Origin: Bacillota bacterium
GTDB lineage: Bacteria; Bacillota; Clostridia; Christensenellales; CAG-138
DNA length: 19,153 nucleotides
Reading direction: 5' to 3'
NCBI GenBank assembly: GCA_023400985.1
Contig: JAEXEN010000022.1
Location: 1 to 19,153 of the forward strand
Positions within the stretch are counted from its first letter, which is position 1, and each line of letters begins with the position of its first letter. Below the pieces are notes generated by a model, which was not told the origin of the DNA, did not search any database, and worked only from the letters and a program-made list of their open reading frames with translations. A program made the translations under genes and the position numbers. Positions 1 through 6,933 of this stretch are shown one piece after another.

Positions 1-127
<127 letters not shown>

Positions 128-191
128 TTCGAGCTTTCCTCCTGCAAATGTTTGCTGTAGTGGTGCATGTCGCTTTATTGCGCGGTGTCTT

Positions 192-265
192 TGGAGCGGG
201 TGATGGGAATCGAACCCACATTACCGGCTTGGGAAGCCGACGCTCTGCCACTGAGCTACACCCGC
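192..265 (-). tRNA. tRNA-Gly (anticodon CCC)
   Basis: On the minus strand a complete 74-nt cloverleaf can be folded. The acceptor arm GCGGGTG pairs with CACCCGC. The D arm contains TAGCTCAGTGG. The anticodon loop is TTCCCAA, giving anticodon CCC (glycine, codon GGG). The T arm contains GGGTTCGATTCCC. The discriminator base is T and the CCA end is encoded. It lies between the strong promoter at 306-334 and tuf. Confidence 0.96.
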
Positions 266-305
266 GTCGCAACACCTTTCGCTTATTTTGCGATATAGCA
301 TTACT

Positions 306-334
306 ATTCTAATTCAAGGCCCTGTTTTTGTCAA
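306..334 (-). promoter_or_regulatory. Sigma-A promoter of tRNA-Gly and tuf
   Basis: On the minus strand a perfect -35 TTGACA (329-334) is followed after exactly 17 nt by TAGAAT (306-311, 5 of 6 matches to the -10 consensus). It lies about 40 nt upstream of the tRNA. Such a near-consensus site fits a stable-RNA/tuf transcription unit. Confidence 0.85.
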
Positions 335-426
335 CGGCCCTATGCGGGTGGCAGCCCTATGCAGGCGGCAATGTTTTCGTTTTAGAAGATGGAGATCGAA
401 GTGAAGCGGCTTGACAGAAGATACAG

Positions 427-452
427 AAAAAGAAGCGGCGTAAAACCGCTCC
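427..452 (-). terminator. Intrinsic terminator of putP
   Basis: On the minus strand, about 30 nt after the putP stop, GGAGCGG pairs with CCGCTTC (7 bp including one G-U) around a 7-nt loop and is followed by TTTTT (427-431). Confidence 0.75.
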
Positions 453-482
453 TCTTGCATATGCATACATGCGAGGTCATGA

Positions 483-2048
483 CTATACCGCTTTGCCTCG
501 TTTTACCTGCTCGAACTCTTCCTGCAGCTCTTTGGAAGGAGGCGCGGTGAGAAGCGAGACGATCAAAATCAGCGCGCAGGAAAACAGGAAGGCCGGCAGC
601 AATTCATAGATGTTCCATGCACCGCCCAAGGGACGGACGACGAGTTTCCAGAAAAACACCATGCCGCCGCCCCCCAATACGCCTGCGATCGCCCCAAAGC
701 GATTGGTGCGCTTGAAGAACAGCGAAAACAGCATCAGCGGCCCGAACGTCGCGCCAAAGCCCGCCCACGCAAAGGAGACGATGGTGAAGATAACGCTCTT
801 TTCGTCAAGCGCGATCAATATGGCGGCGAGGGTAACGCAAAGGAGCGTTATGCGGGAAACGCGCATTACTTCCTTATCGGAGGCGTTCTTCTTGATAACG
901 CCCTGATAGATGTTCTTCGCGAGCGAAGAGGCCGCGATCAAGAGATACGAATCGGAGGAGCTGATGGTGGCCGCGAGTATGCCGGACATGATGAGCCCGG
1001 CCAAAAGCGGCGGCAAAAGCTTGGTCGAGATGAGTATGAATACGTTTTCCGCCGTCGTCGCGCTCGTAAGCTCCGCCGGATACAGCGCCCTGCCCACGAT
1101 GCCGATGAACACGGCAACCGACAGGGAGATGACGACCCAGACTACGGCAATATGTCTCGAGCGTTTGAGCTCCTCTTCCCTGCGGATGGCCATGAAGCGC
1201 AAAAGTACCTGCGGCATGCCGAAATAGCCCAAGCCCCAAGCCATGGTGGAGACGATGGTGATAAAGCCGTAAGGCTGCGCCGCGTTGAATACGGGCGCGC
1301 CGTTTGCGATGATTTGAGCGCCGGTTTCATCTACCGCCGGGCTCGCGACGCCGAAAAACTCCAAAAAGCCGGGGATGGTTTTCGCGTTGTCGAGCACGGC
1401 GTTAAGCCCGCCCGCGGCGATGATGCCCACCGCAACAACGGTCACAAGGGCTGCGATCATCACGATGGCCTGCATAAAGTCCGAGGCGCTTTCGGCCAAA
1501 AAACCGCCGATGAACGTGTAAACAAGCACAAACACCGCGCCCAGGATCATCATGGAAATATAAGGCGCATTAAAAAGCGTTGAGAACAGCTTGCCGCAGG
1601 TGACGAGGCAGCTTGCGGCATAGACCGTGAAGAACACGAGGATGAACAGCGCCGAGATCGTCATCAGCACTTTTTTATTCTCGCGGAAGCGGTTGGAGAA
1701 AAACTCGGGCAGCGTGATCGCGTTCCCCGCCTTCTCGCTGTAGCGGCGGAGCCTTTTGGACACGATCAGCCAATTGAGATAGGTGCCGATCGCGAGGCCT
1801 ATGGCCGTCCACGCCGCGTCCGCAAGGCCGCACCAGTAGGCAACGCCCGGCAGACCCATGAGGAGCCAGCCCGACATATCCGAGGCTTCGGCGCTCATGG
1901 CGGCGACCCATGGCCCCAGCGTGCGCCCGCCCAGAAAATAGTTCTCCGAGTTCTGGTTCGCCCGCTTGGCAAAAAAAGCGCCGATCCCGATGACCACGGC
2001 CATATATATGGCCATGGCGATCAAAACTTGTATCGATCCCTCGTTCAT
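483..2048 (-). CDS. putP: Sodium/proline symporter, PutP-type
   Basis: A polytopic inner-membrane solute:sodium symporter (SSS family) that imports proline with Na+. The 521-residue length fits PutP (E. coli about 502). Family motifs seen are YFLGGRTLGPWVAAMSAEAS followed by DMSGWLLMGLPG near the N-terminus (containing the conserved Asp of the Na+ site) and ISSSDSYLLIAAS from about residue 362, matching the SSS signature with the serines of the Na2 site. About a dozen hydrophobic segments are visible. I start at ATG 2046-2048 (MNEGSIQVLIAMAIYM) because AGGGGGG lies just upstream and the first membrane segment begins there; a longer open frame to 2366 would run through a terminator hairpin. 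It stands alone with its own promoter (2100-2128) and terminator. Proline specificity is inferred from overall similarity; pantothenate or other SSS substrates are less likely. Confidence 0.92.
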   Translation of the reverse strand: MNEGSIQVLIAMAIYMAVVIGIGAFFAKRANQNSENYFLGGRTLGPWVAAMSAEASDMSGWLLMGLPGVAYWCGLADAAWTAIGLAIGTYLNWLIVSKRLRRYSEKAGNAITLPEFFSNRFRENKKVLMTISALFILVFFTVYAASCLVTCGKLFSTLFNAPYISMMILGAVFVLVYTFIGGFLAESASDFMQAIVMIAALVTVVAVGIIAAGGLNAVLDNAKTIPGFLEFFGVASPAVDETGAQIIANGAPVFNAAQPYGFITIVSTMAWGLGYFGMPQVLLRFMAIRREEELKRSRHIAVVWVVISLSVAVFIGIVGRALYPAELTSATTAENVFILISTKLLPPLLAGLIMSGILAATISSSDSYLLIAASSLAKNIYQGVIKKNASDKEVMRVSRITLLCVTLAAILIALDEKSVIFTIVSFAWAGFGATFGPLMLFSLFFKRTNRFGAIAGVLGGGGMVFFWKLVVRPLGGAWNIYELLPAFLFSCALILIVSLLTAPPSKELQEEFEQVKRGKAV

Positions 2049-2099
2049 GGGAGCCCCCCTATCCGCGGCCGCACATCGCGGCGCAGGTAAATTTCGTAT

Positions 2100-2128
2100 A
2101 TTATATATGATTGGGAAGCAAAGCACAA
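2100..2128 (-). promoter_or_regulatory. Probable promoter of putP
   Basis: Minus strand TTGTGC (2123-2128), 17 nt spacer, perfect TATAAT (2100-2105), in an AT-rich stretch about 50 nt upstream of the putP start and downstream of the tsaD terminator. Confidence 0.7.
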
Positions 2129-2156
2129 CGTATATTTTTGCAAAAAAACAAATAGC

Positions 2157-2217
2157 AGTTAACCTCTCAAAAAAGGCAATGCGGTACAGTCGCATTGCCT
2201 TTTTTGAGAGGTTAACT
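2157..2217 (-). terminator. 27-bp perfect hairpin, terminator of the tsaD operon
   Basis: Positions 2157-2183 and 2191-2217 are exact reverse complements (27 bp) around a 7-nt loop. On the minus strand, 20-odd nt after the tsaD stop, the core is a GGCAATGCG / CGCATTGCC stem followed by TTTTTT, a normal intrinsic terminator. Unusually, the complementarity continues through the A- and T-tracts and a further 12 bp beyond. The structure is symmetric, so it could act on both strands. Confidence 0.85.
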
Positions 2218-2239
2218 ATTAGCATAAAAATACATAATA

Positions 2240-3313
2240 CTATCCCAATGTCAGCGCGGGGACTGCGTTGAGTGAAAGAGTCGAGCTTTCGCCGTTTAAA
2301 AGCGCGTAGTAGCCCGCGCAGCCGATCATGGCGGCGTTGTCGGTGCAGAAGCGAAATTCCGGGCAATGGAAGGAGATGTCCGCTTTCTCGGCGAGTATTC
2401 GCATGGCCTCGCGCAAAGCGCGGTTGGCGCTCACACCGCCCGCGAGCGCAAGCTTTTTTTGTTTAAGGCTCAGCGCGGCGCGGACGGATTTTTCCGCGAG
2501 CGCGTTCACGACGGCGCGTTGGAAGGAGGCGGCAACGTCCGCGTAGGAGAGCGTTTCTCCCTTCTGCTCCGCGTTATGCAGGAGGTTCACGACCGCTGTT
2601 TTGATGCCCGAAAAGCTGAAATCGAAGCTATCCCCCTCGTTGAGGGAGGAATGGAAGGCGTAGGCGTTCGGATCGCCGTTTAGGGCAAGCTGTTCCAACT
2701 GGGGGCCGCCCGGGTAGGAAAGGCCGAGAGCGCGCGCGGCTTTGTCGAAGGCTTCGCCCGCGGCGTCGTCGCGTGTTTTGCCGATGAGCGAGAATTTGCG
2801 ATAATCCTCCACCAGCACGATATGGCTGTGCCCGCCGGAGGCGACAAGGCAGACGAAAGACGGTTCAAGCTCCCCATAGGAAAGATAGTTGGCTGCAATA
2901 TGTCCCTCGATGTGGTTCACGCCGATGAGCGGGATGTCCGAAGCGAGCGCGACGCCTTTTGCATAGCTCACGCCGGTGAGGAGCGCGCCCACAAGGCCGG
3001 GCCCGTAGGTGACGGCCACGGCGCCAAGGTCAAAAAACGTGCAGCCCGCCTTTTGAAGCGCGTCCGAAACCACAGGGCCGAGCCGCTCCACATGGCTGCG
3101 GGAGGCAAGCTCCGGAACCACGCCGCCGAACTCTTTATGGAGCGGTATCTGTGTGTGGACGCTCATGGAAAGAACGCTGCGCGGCGCGCTCAAAACGGCG
3201 GCGGCGGTCTCGTCGCAGGAGGTCTCTATGGCGAGAAGAAGGCCGCCTTTATTCCGGAAGGCCTCCGATTTTTCCCGCATGTTATTTTGGAGCTTGTATA
3301 TGTCAGCGCTCAT
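2240..3313 (-). CDS. tsaD: tRNA N6-adenosine threonylcarbamoyltransferase TsaD
   Basis: TsaD (YgjD/Kae1) transfers threonylcarbamoyl from threonylcarbamoyl-AMP to A37 of ANN-decoding tRNAs, working with TsaB and TsaE in the cytoplasm. The ASKHA-fold motifs are clear: LLAIETSCDETAAAV near the N-terminus, the metal-binding HIEGH at about residues 134-138, FSFSGIKTAV, and LAGGVSANRALR. At 357 residues it is slightly longer than usual (about 340) because the chosen ATG at 3311-3313 adds some 20 residues before the conserved core; an internal Met (MREK) has no visible ribosome binding site. The start overlaps the end of the upstream DUF1461 gene by 11 nt, implying translational coupling. TsaB, TsaE and RimI, common neighbours in Firmicutes, are absent here. 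Confidence 0.96.
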   Translation of the reverse strand: MSADIYKLQNNMREKSEAFRNKGGLLLAIETSCDETAAAVLSAPRSVLSMSVHTQIPLHKEFGGVVPELASRSHVERLGPVVSDALQKAGCTFFDLGAVAVTYGPGLVGALLTGVSYAKGVALASDIPLIGVNHIEGHIAANYLSYGELEPSFVCLVASGGHSHIVLVEDYRKFSLIGKTRDDAAGEAFDKAARALGLSYPGGPQLEQLALNGDPNAYAFHSSLNEGDSFDFSFSGIKTAVVNLLHNAEQKGETLSYADVAASFQRAVVNALAEKSVRAALSLKQKKLALAGGVSANRALREAMRILAEKADISFHCPEFRFCTDNAAMIGCAGYYALLNGESSTLSLNAVPALTLG

Positions 3314-4019
3314 GTCCGTACCTTGCTTTATCTTTGAATTTTGCCCAAAACGCCGCCAAAAGCATGAGCGCGAAGCAAAGAAGGAAGCGCGACGCGAAGC
3401 GCAGCACGATGTCCGAAAAAAGCTGCTCGGGGCAGATGAGGATCATGCGGTCGGTCGCGGGATCCAACAGCCACAGGTCGTTGGTGAAAAAGAGATGGTG
3501 GAACGCCGTCCAGAACGCGTTGAAGTCGATAAACGCAAAGAGGCCTATTCCTATAAGAAGGATGCCAAAGGCCGCGGACGCGCGGAGAAACCCGTGCGCG
3601 AGGGTAAATAGGAATTTTTTTTTGCCGAGAAAGAATGCGCCGAAAAGGAGCGCGAGGGCGAAAATCGCGCCGTAGGTGCGCACGAAGCGCCATGCCTGAT
3701 ATAGGGCTCGGACATCCGTCATATGCTCCATTTCGCGTTCGTTGTACATGGATTTGGCAACGCCATTTTGGTGCACGGTGAGCTGTATGCTGTTTTCACG
3801 GCCCTCCATATAATCGATGAGGCGCATGATGGCGTCGGCGCTGTCGCTATTCGGTATGCCGATCTTTTCCGCAAGGCCGAGTTTCTCATATTCGCGCTCG
3901 AACCACGCGCGGTCGTTGATCGAAAGCTGCAAACAGGTAAACAGTACGGAAACGATCAAGAGGAAAGATGCGACGGCGGTCAAAACAAGCGCGGCGGTGC
4001 GCTTTATGCTGTGTTTCAT
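3303..4019 (-). CDS. DUF1461 / TIGR01906-type integral membrane protein
   Basis: A 238-residue membrane protein whose function I do not know. Hydrophobic segments lie at about residues 8-30, 116-137, 145-170 and 205-225, with a long hydrophilic, probably extracytoplasmic loop between the first two. The C-terminal half has the signature FHHLFFTNDLWLLDPATD, then a short ICPEQLFSD stretch; NDLWLLDP and PE-FF/LF are hallmarks of the TIGR01906/DUF1461 family of low-GC Gram-positives. I start at ATG 4017-4019 because AAGGGG lies 7 nt upstream; a longer frame to 4055 has no ribosome binding site and would overlap the NUDIX gene. It sits 17 nt after the NUDIX stop and overlaps tsaD, so the three are one operon. 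Confidence 0.85.
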   Translation of the reverse strand: MKHSIKRTAALVLTAVASFLLIVSVLFTCLQLSINDRAWFEREYEKLGLAEKIGIPNSDSADAIMRLIDYMEGRENSIQLTVHQNGVAKSMYNEREMEHMTDVRALYQAWRFVRTYGAIFALALLFGAFFLGKKKFLFTLAHGFLRASAAFGILLIGIGLFAFIDFNAFWTAFHHLFFTNDLWLLDPATDRMILICPEQLFSDIVLRFASRFLLCFALMLLAAFWAKFKDKARYGHER

Positions 4020-4036
4020 AGATTTCCCCTTACCTT

Positions 4037-4762
4037 TTATGTCCTGGGTATGCACGAGAGCGCGCGATCGAGCGCGTCGACGGCCTCGGCTTCGAATTCC
4101 TGACGGCCGAGCGTCAAAAGGCGTGCGATACGTTCGCGGGGCTGTGCGTTGAGCGCTGTGAGCGCCGAGAAAAGAACATGCGCGTGATCGGCGGCAAGAT
4201 CGCCCCTCGCGGCGGGCGCGGGATAGGAACCGAGCATATCATAGCGGAGTTTCGCGCGCACGGTGAGGATGCGGCTGCCGAAAAGCGTCATGCGGTAGGT
4301 CTCGGCGGAGGCGGCTTTCGCCTCGAGCTGTGTTTCCACAATAAAATACGAAGCTGCCGCAGCGTCGTCACCGGCTTTTGGGTTTGGCGAACCCATGGGC
4401 GCGACTGCGTAATGGCCGACGCTTATGACCCGCGTGCGCGGGTCGCGGTCCACCGCGCCAAACGTGCCGAAGGGGCGGAGCGTAAGGCCCTCTATGCCCG
4501 TTTCTTCCTGCAATTCGCGTGCCGCGGCGTCGATAAGCTCCTCACCGGGTTCGACGAAGCCGCCCGGAAGCGCGTATTCGCCCAGATACGGGTGTCGCCC
4601 GCGCTTCACGAGGAGCACTGCGAGGTTAAAGAGCCCCGCGTTTTCCAAAAGCGTGAACAGCGCGATATCCACCGTCACCGATGGGCGCTGATATTTGTTG
4701 GGGTCGTATGCGGCCAAAAATTCGGCGAGCGTTTGCCCGTGTTCGTCCCGAAGTTCTTTCAT
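4037..4762 (-). CDS. NUDIX hydrolase
   Basis: A 241-residue protein of the NUDIX superfamily, which hydrolyses nucleoside diphosphates linked to another moiety. The NUDIX box is complete at about residues 68-90 (G-x5-E-x7-REL-QEETGI), with GEYALPGG directly before it. The N-terminal part (YQRPSVTVDIALFTL) and GRHPYLGEYALPGGFV resemble the ADP-ribose pyrophosphatase/NrtR-like branch. The C-terminal 80 residues are not a convincing NrtR winged helix, so I make no claim of DNA binding. ATG at 4760-4762 has GAAAGG about 6 nt upstream. It is the first gene of the operon with the DUF1461 membrane protein and tsaD. The exact substrate cannot be read from sequence. Confidence 0.9.
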   Translation of the reverse strand: MKELRDEHGQTLAEFLAAYDPNKYQRPSVTVDIALFTLLENAGLFNLAVLLVKRGRHPYLGEYALPGGFVEPGEELIDAAARELQEETGIEGLTLRPFGTFGAVDRDPRTRVISVGHYAVAPMGSPNPKAGDDAAAASYFIVETQLEAKAASAETYRMTLFGSRILTVRAKLRYDMLGSYPAPAARGDLAADHAHVLFSALTALNAQPRERIARLLTLGRQEFEAEAVDALDRALSCIPRT

Positions 4763-4798
4763 GTTCGCCTTTCTTTTTTGCGTGCGCCATTTTTCTTT

Positions 4799-4828
4799 AT
4801 TATAGCTTAAAAACAGTCAATCTTACCA
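4799..4828 (-). promoter_or_regulatory. Possible promoter of the NUDIX-DUF1461-tsaD operon
   Basis: Minus strand has a perfect TATAAT (4799-4804) 37 nt upstream of the NUDIX start, but the best -35 at normal spacing is a weak TGGTAA (18-nt spacer). A TTGACT at 4815-4820 is only 10 nt away and too close to pair with it. Confidence 0.4.
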
Positions 4829-5018
4829 TACATAATTCCCGGCCGCACTTTCATATATATGAAAGGAGGGAACCGGGCGCCGCACGGAGCAAATTGACGG
4901 CACGCGCGCAGCGGGGCTCATCCGCCTCGCGGCCAAACCGCACGGCGTTCGGTCCACCCGTCGAGCAGCTAAAAAGCTTCCTTTCGGTTTCGCGCGCCCG
5001 CGTGAAGCCCGCCTTTTT
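4829..5018. other. Intergenic spacer with an 18-bp perfect palindrome
   Basis: This is the first part of the ~418-nt gap between divergent genes; the rest is the family-1 element. I see no gene with coding character. Positions 4848-4865 form a perfect palindrome (CTTTCATAT and its complement), flanked further out by CCCGG and CCGGG, so a cruciform or hairpin is possible. No convincing promoter for the 5181 gene was found; TTGACG at about 4898 lacks a matching -10. Confidence 0.5.
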
Positions 5019-5162
5019 ATTGCTCCCCAACAAAATCCTGAAACATCTTGGCGGTCTATTTGCCGCCAGTCGGAATATGTCCCGGTATGCCTGCGCTTTT
5101 TTCCTTGCCGGGCGGCAAATATCCTGGCCAATCTGAATTCATGATTTTATCGGGGGAGCAAT
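5019..5162. repeat. Family-1 palindromic element, copy A (MITE-like)
   Basis: A 144-bp imperfect palindrome. Its left arm begins ATTGCTCCCC and its right arm ends GGGGGAGCAAT. The arms stay complementary over roughly 50 nt, including AAAATCxTGAA, TTGGC and TATTTGCCGCC blocks, leaving a central unpaired part of about 40 nt. A TA flanks both tips. It contains no transposase. The same sequence recurs at 14546-14846. It ends 18 nt before the ATG of the 5181 gene, just ahead of its GGGAGG ribosome binding site. Confidence 0.8.
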
Positions 5163-5180
5163 ACCTTTCGGGAGGCAAAA

Positions 5181-6170
5181 ATGGAAAAGCTCTTCATACT
5201 GACCGGAAACATTGTGGGAACGATGCGCGTGCGCACGGAAAAACAAGGCACTTTTTTGGAGATACTTCTGCGCAGAGCTGCGGAAGGCGCGTTTACGGTT
5301 TATCTGGTGGACGGCCGAGGTGTATTGTGCGAGGTGGCGCTTGACTCGAAGCTCCGCGGGTCCGTTTCCCGCCCGTTCGACGTGCATGCGGTACTTCTGG
5401 TCGCGGATAAACCGCACGAAACGGAGTTCATGGCCGAAGGCGGCTTTATCGGAAGGGCGAAACTAAGCGAGCAGGCCAAGCGCGACGTTCGCATTTTAAG
5501 ATTGGCCGCGCCGAATAAAACGGAGGAGCGGGCTGCGGCGTTCAAACCCGAATTTTCCGTCGTATCGCGCGCGGAGGAAGTAAAAAAGCCCGCGGAAGAA
5601 AAAGCGGAAGCGGTTGCCCCCGCCCCGCGTGCGGACGAGGCGGAAAAAGCGGTGCAAAATGCGGTACAAAAAGTGGATACGGAGCCGAAGCTTTACGGAG
5701 CCGGAAACGCTGCGGAGGCGATCAACGAGCAAGCGTACCCTGCCATGGAATACGCCATCCGTGCGGGAGAGGCGCGGAAGGAAGAGGAAAACGCGTTCGG
5801 GAACGCCTTTCGTGCGCCCGAGGGGACGCAAGGCGCGCGCGCGCTGGACGAGATACTCAAGAAAGCGGATGAGCTTTTTCGCCCGCTTGACGAGCAGTTT
5901 AAGGAAGAAGCTGATGGATCTCCGCCTGAGAACGCCGTATACAACCCATTTCCTGATGCTTTCCCTGCCTCGCATTGGAAGAAAGTGAACTATCCGGGCA
6001 CGAGCCGGTTTTATCTGGAGGGCGAGATGGAGAAAAACGGCATGAAGTTTACGCTTCACGCATTGCCCGGGGAATACTCGCCCGTAGCGCCCATGCGCCG
6101 CCGCGGCTTCACGCATTTTTACCGTGCGGCGGACGGCAGCGGGTATTGGGTACGCGTACAGAAGCGCTGA
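5181..6170 (+). CDS. Uncharacterised protein with two globular ends and a long acidic linker
   Basis: 329 residues, family not recognised. Start ATG 5181 has GGGAGG 5 nt upstream. Residues 1 to about 110 look like a compact beta-rich domain (FILTGNIVGTMRVR, GAFTVYLVDGRGVLCEVAL, FDVHAVLLVAD). Residues about 110-255 are Ala/Glu/Lys-rich, low complexity and probably disordered or helical. The last 75 residues form a second conserved-looking domain with W/Y/F positions (FPASHWKKVNYPG, FYLEGEM, LPGEYSPVAP, GFTHFYRAADGSGYWVRVQ). There is no signal peptide or membrane segment, so it is probably cytoplasmic. It stands alone between two repeat-rich spacers. Codon use and GC resemble the neighbours, and the opposite frames are shadows. 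The reading is secure; the function is unknown. Confidence 0.75.
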   Translation: MEKLFILTGNIVGTMRVRTEKQGTFLEILLRRAAEGAFTVYLVDGRGVLCEVALDSKLRGSVSRPFDVHAVLLVADKPHETEFMAEGGFIGRAKLSEQAKRDVRILRLAAPNKTEERAAAFKPEFSVVSRAEEVKKPAEEKAEAVAPAPRADEAEKAVQNAVQKVDTEPKLYGAGNAAEAINEQAYPAMEYAIRAGEARKEEENAFGNAFRAPEGTQGARALDEILKKADELFRPLDEQFKEEADGSPPENAVYNPFPDAFPASHWKKVNYPGTSRFYLEGEMEKNGMKFTLHALPGEYSPVAPMRRRGFTHFYRAADGSGYWVRVQKR

Positions 6171-6277
6171 CGCGCTTTCGCGGAAATGTCTTTTCGCCAT
6201 TTCCGTGAGGGCCGCTGCGGCGGGTTTTTCACGGTTTGCCTGAAATGCTGTGCATTTCCGGGTGGCAAACCGTGAAA
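6171..6277 (+). other. Hairpin cluster after the 5181 gene
   Basis: Directly after the stop come GGAAATG...CATTTCC (6182-6205 region) and a weak terminator-like CCGC/GCGG followed by GTTTTTC (to 6230). A larger nested structure follows: 6227-6240 pairs perfectly over 14 bp with 6264-6277, and inside it GAAATG (6242-6247) pairs with CATTTC (6253-6258). It probably ends transcription of the 5181 gene, but none of the hairpins is a textbook terminator. Confidence 0.5.
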
Positions 6278-6420
6278 GGAACGAAGAGCTTCGCTTTTCA
6301 TCCGTTTCGGCGCACGCAAAGCCGTAGGCCTTGGCCCAAAGGGTTCCGGCTTCGCCGGACGCGCATATCGCCGAAGCCGGAATAAATCAAGGGGCTGCGG
6401 CCCTTTGATAATCCCTGGGA
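6278..6420 (+). repeat. Family-2 dispersed repeat, copy A
   Basis: This ~143-bp stretch aligns along its whole length with the reverse complement of 11873-12042. Shared blocks in order are GGAACGAA, CATCCGTTTCGGC, CACGCAA, GCCGTAGGCCTTGGCCC, TCCGGCTTCGCCGGACG, GCCGAAGCCGGAATAAA, TCAAGG and AATCCCxGGG. It is rich in short hairpins. The core at 6321-6361 recurs twice at 14681-14785. No open frame is conserved between copies. Confidence 0.75.
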
Positions 6421-6799
6421 GTTTCGGGGGCTTTGGCCCCCGGCCCCCCGGAACGGCCAAGGCCGTTCCGCAAAGGTGCGGATGCATGCGCTGTAACATT
6501 CCGTTGTAGGAGCGGATATTATCCGCCCGCGTGAGCCGCCGTTGTTGCGTTACAACTCTTATAGGGAACGGTCTTGACCGTTCCGTTTGGCGGCTTGCGG
6601 CCGCTTTTTCTTTGCTTGCAAAACGTTGCGCTTTGGGGTAGGATATTCTTCGCAAAGAAAATGTGAATAATATATTAGGAAGAAACCGCATATGGGGTGG
6701 GCGCGGCGTGATCGGCCACAACATATGCCATAATTTGAAATTCCTTCCACAAGACCGAAAAAAAACTTGTCCGCATACGCTTTTCAGGCACTTTTTTCA
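6421..6799. other. Non-coding hairpin-rich spacer before rpmG
   Basis: No gene seen. It holds two related near-palindromes, GGAACGGCC-AA-GGCCGTTCC (6451-6470) and GGAACGGTC-TT-GACCGTTCC (about 6565-6584). There is also a 7-bp inverted repeat GCATATG / CATATGC at 6688-6694 and 6722-6728 enclosing GTGG/CCAC. A promoter-like TTGCAA-N17-TAGGAT lies at 6616-6644, which could add a distal start for rpmG or drive a small RNA. Confidence 0.45.
6590..6609 (+). terminator. Possible intrinsic terminator
   Basis: GCGGC (6590-6594) pairs with GCCGC (6600-6604) around a 5-nt loop, followed by TTTTT (6605-6609). It may stop any transcript leaving the 5181 gene region. Confidence 0.5.
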
Positions 6800-6829
6800 T
6801 TGACACATAGCTTGGAGTTGTGATAGATT
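6800..6829 (+). promoter_or_regulatory. Promoter of rpmG-secE-nusG
   Basis: Perfect -35 TTGACA (6800-6805), 18 nt spacer, TAGATT (6824-6829). The predicted 5' leader to rpmG is about 100 nt. Confidence 0.75.
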
Positions 6830-6837
6830 GTTAGAGC

Positions 6838-6857
6838 AATCCCCCGGATGGGGGGTT
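6838..6857 (+). promoter_or_regulatory. Hairpin at the very 5' end of the rpmG leader
   Basis: Immediately after the predicted transcription start, AATCCCCC pairs with the GGGGGGTT segment around a GGAT loop and is followed by TTCTTT. It could be a 5' stabilising hairpin or a weak attenuator. Confidence 0.45.
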
Positions 6858-6933
6858 TCTTTAGGTACGTTCAACGACTATTTGTCGGCGGTCGGCAAAA
6901 AACCGGTCGTTTACATTGCAGGAGGGAAGCAAA

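Noticed and set aside
2049..2366. N-terminal extension of the putP reading frame (about 106 extra residues)
   Set aside because: It runs through the putP promoter and the 27-bp tsaD terminator hairpin and into tsaD; the true start at 2048 has a good ribosome binding site and matches PutP.
5019..5162. Insertion sequence with transposase
   Set aside because: The element is 144 bp and has no coding frame; only a non-autonomous repeat is supported.
6119..6724. 201-codon minus-strand open frame
   Set aside because: It lies over hairpins and family-2 repeat copies; the peptide similarity to other frames comes from the DNA repeat.
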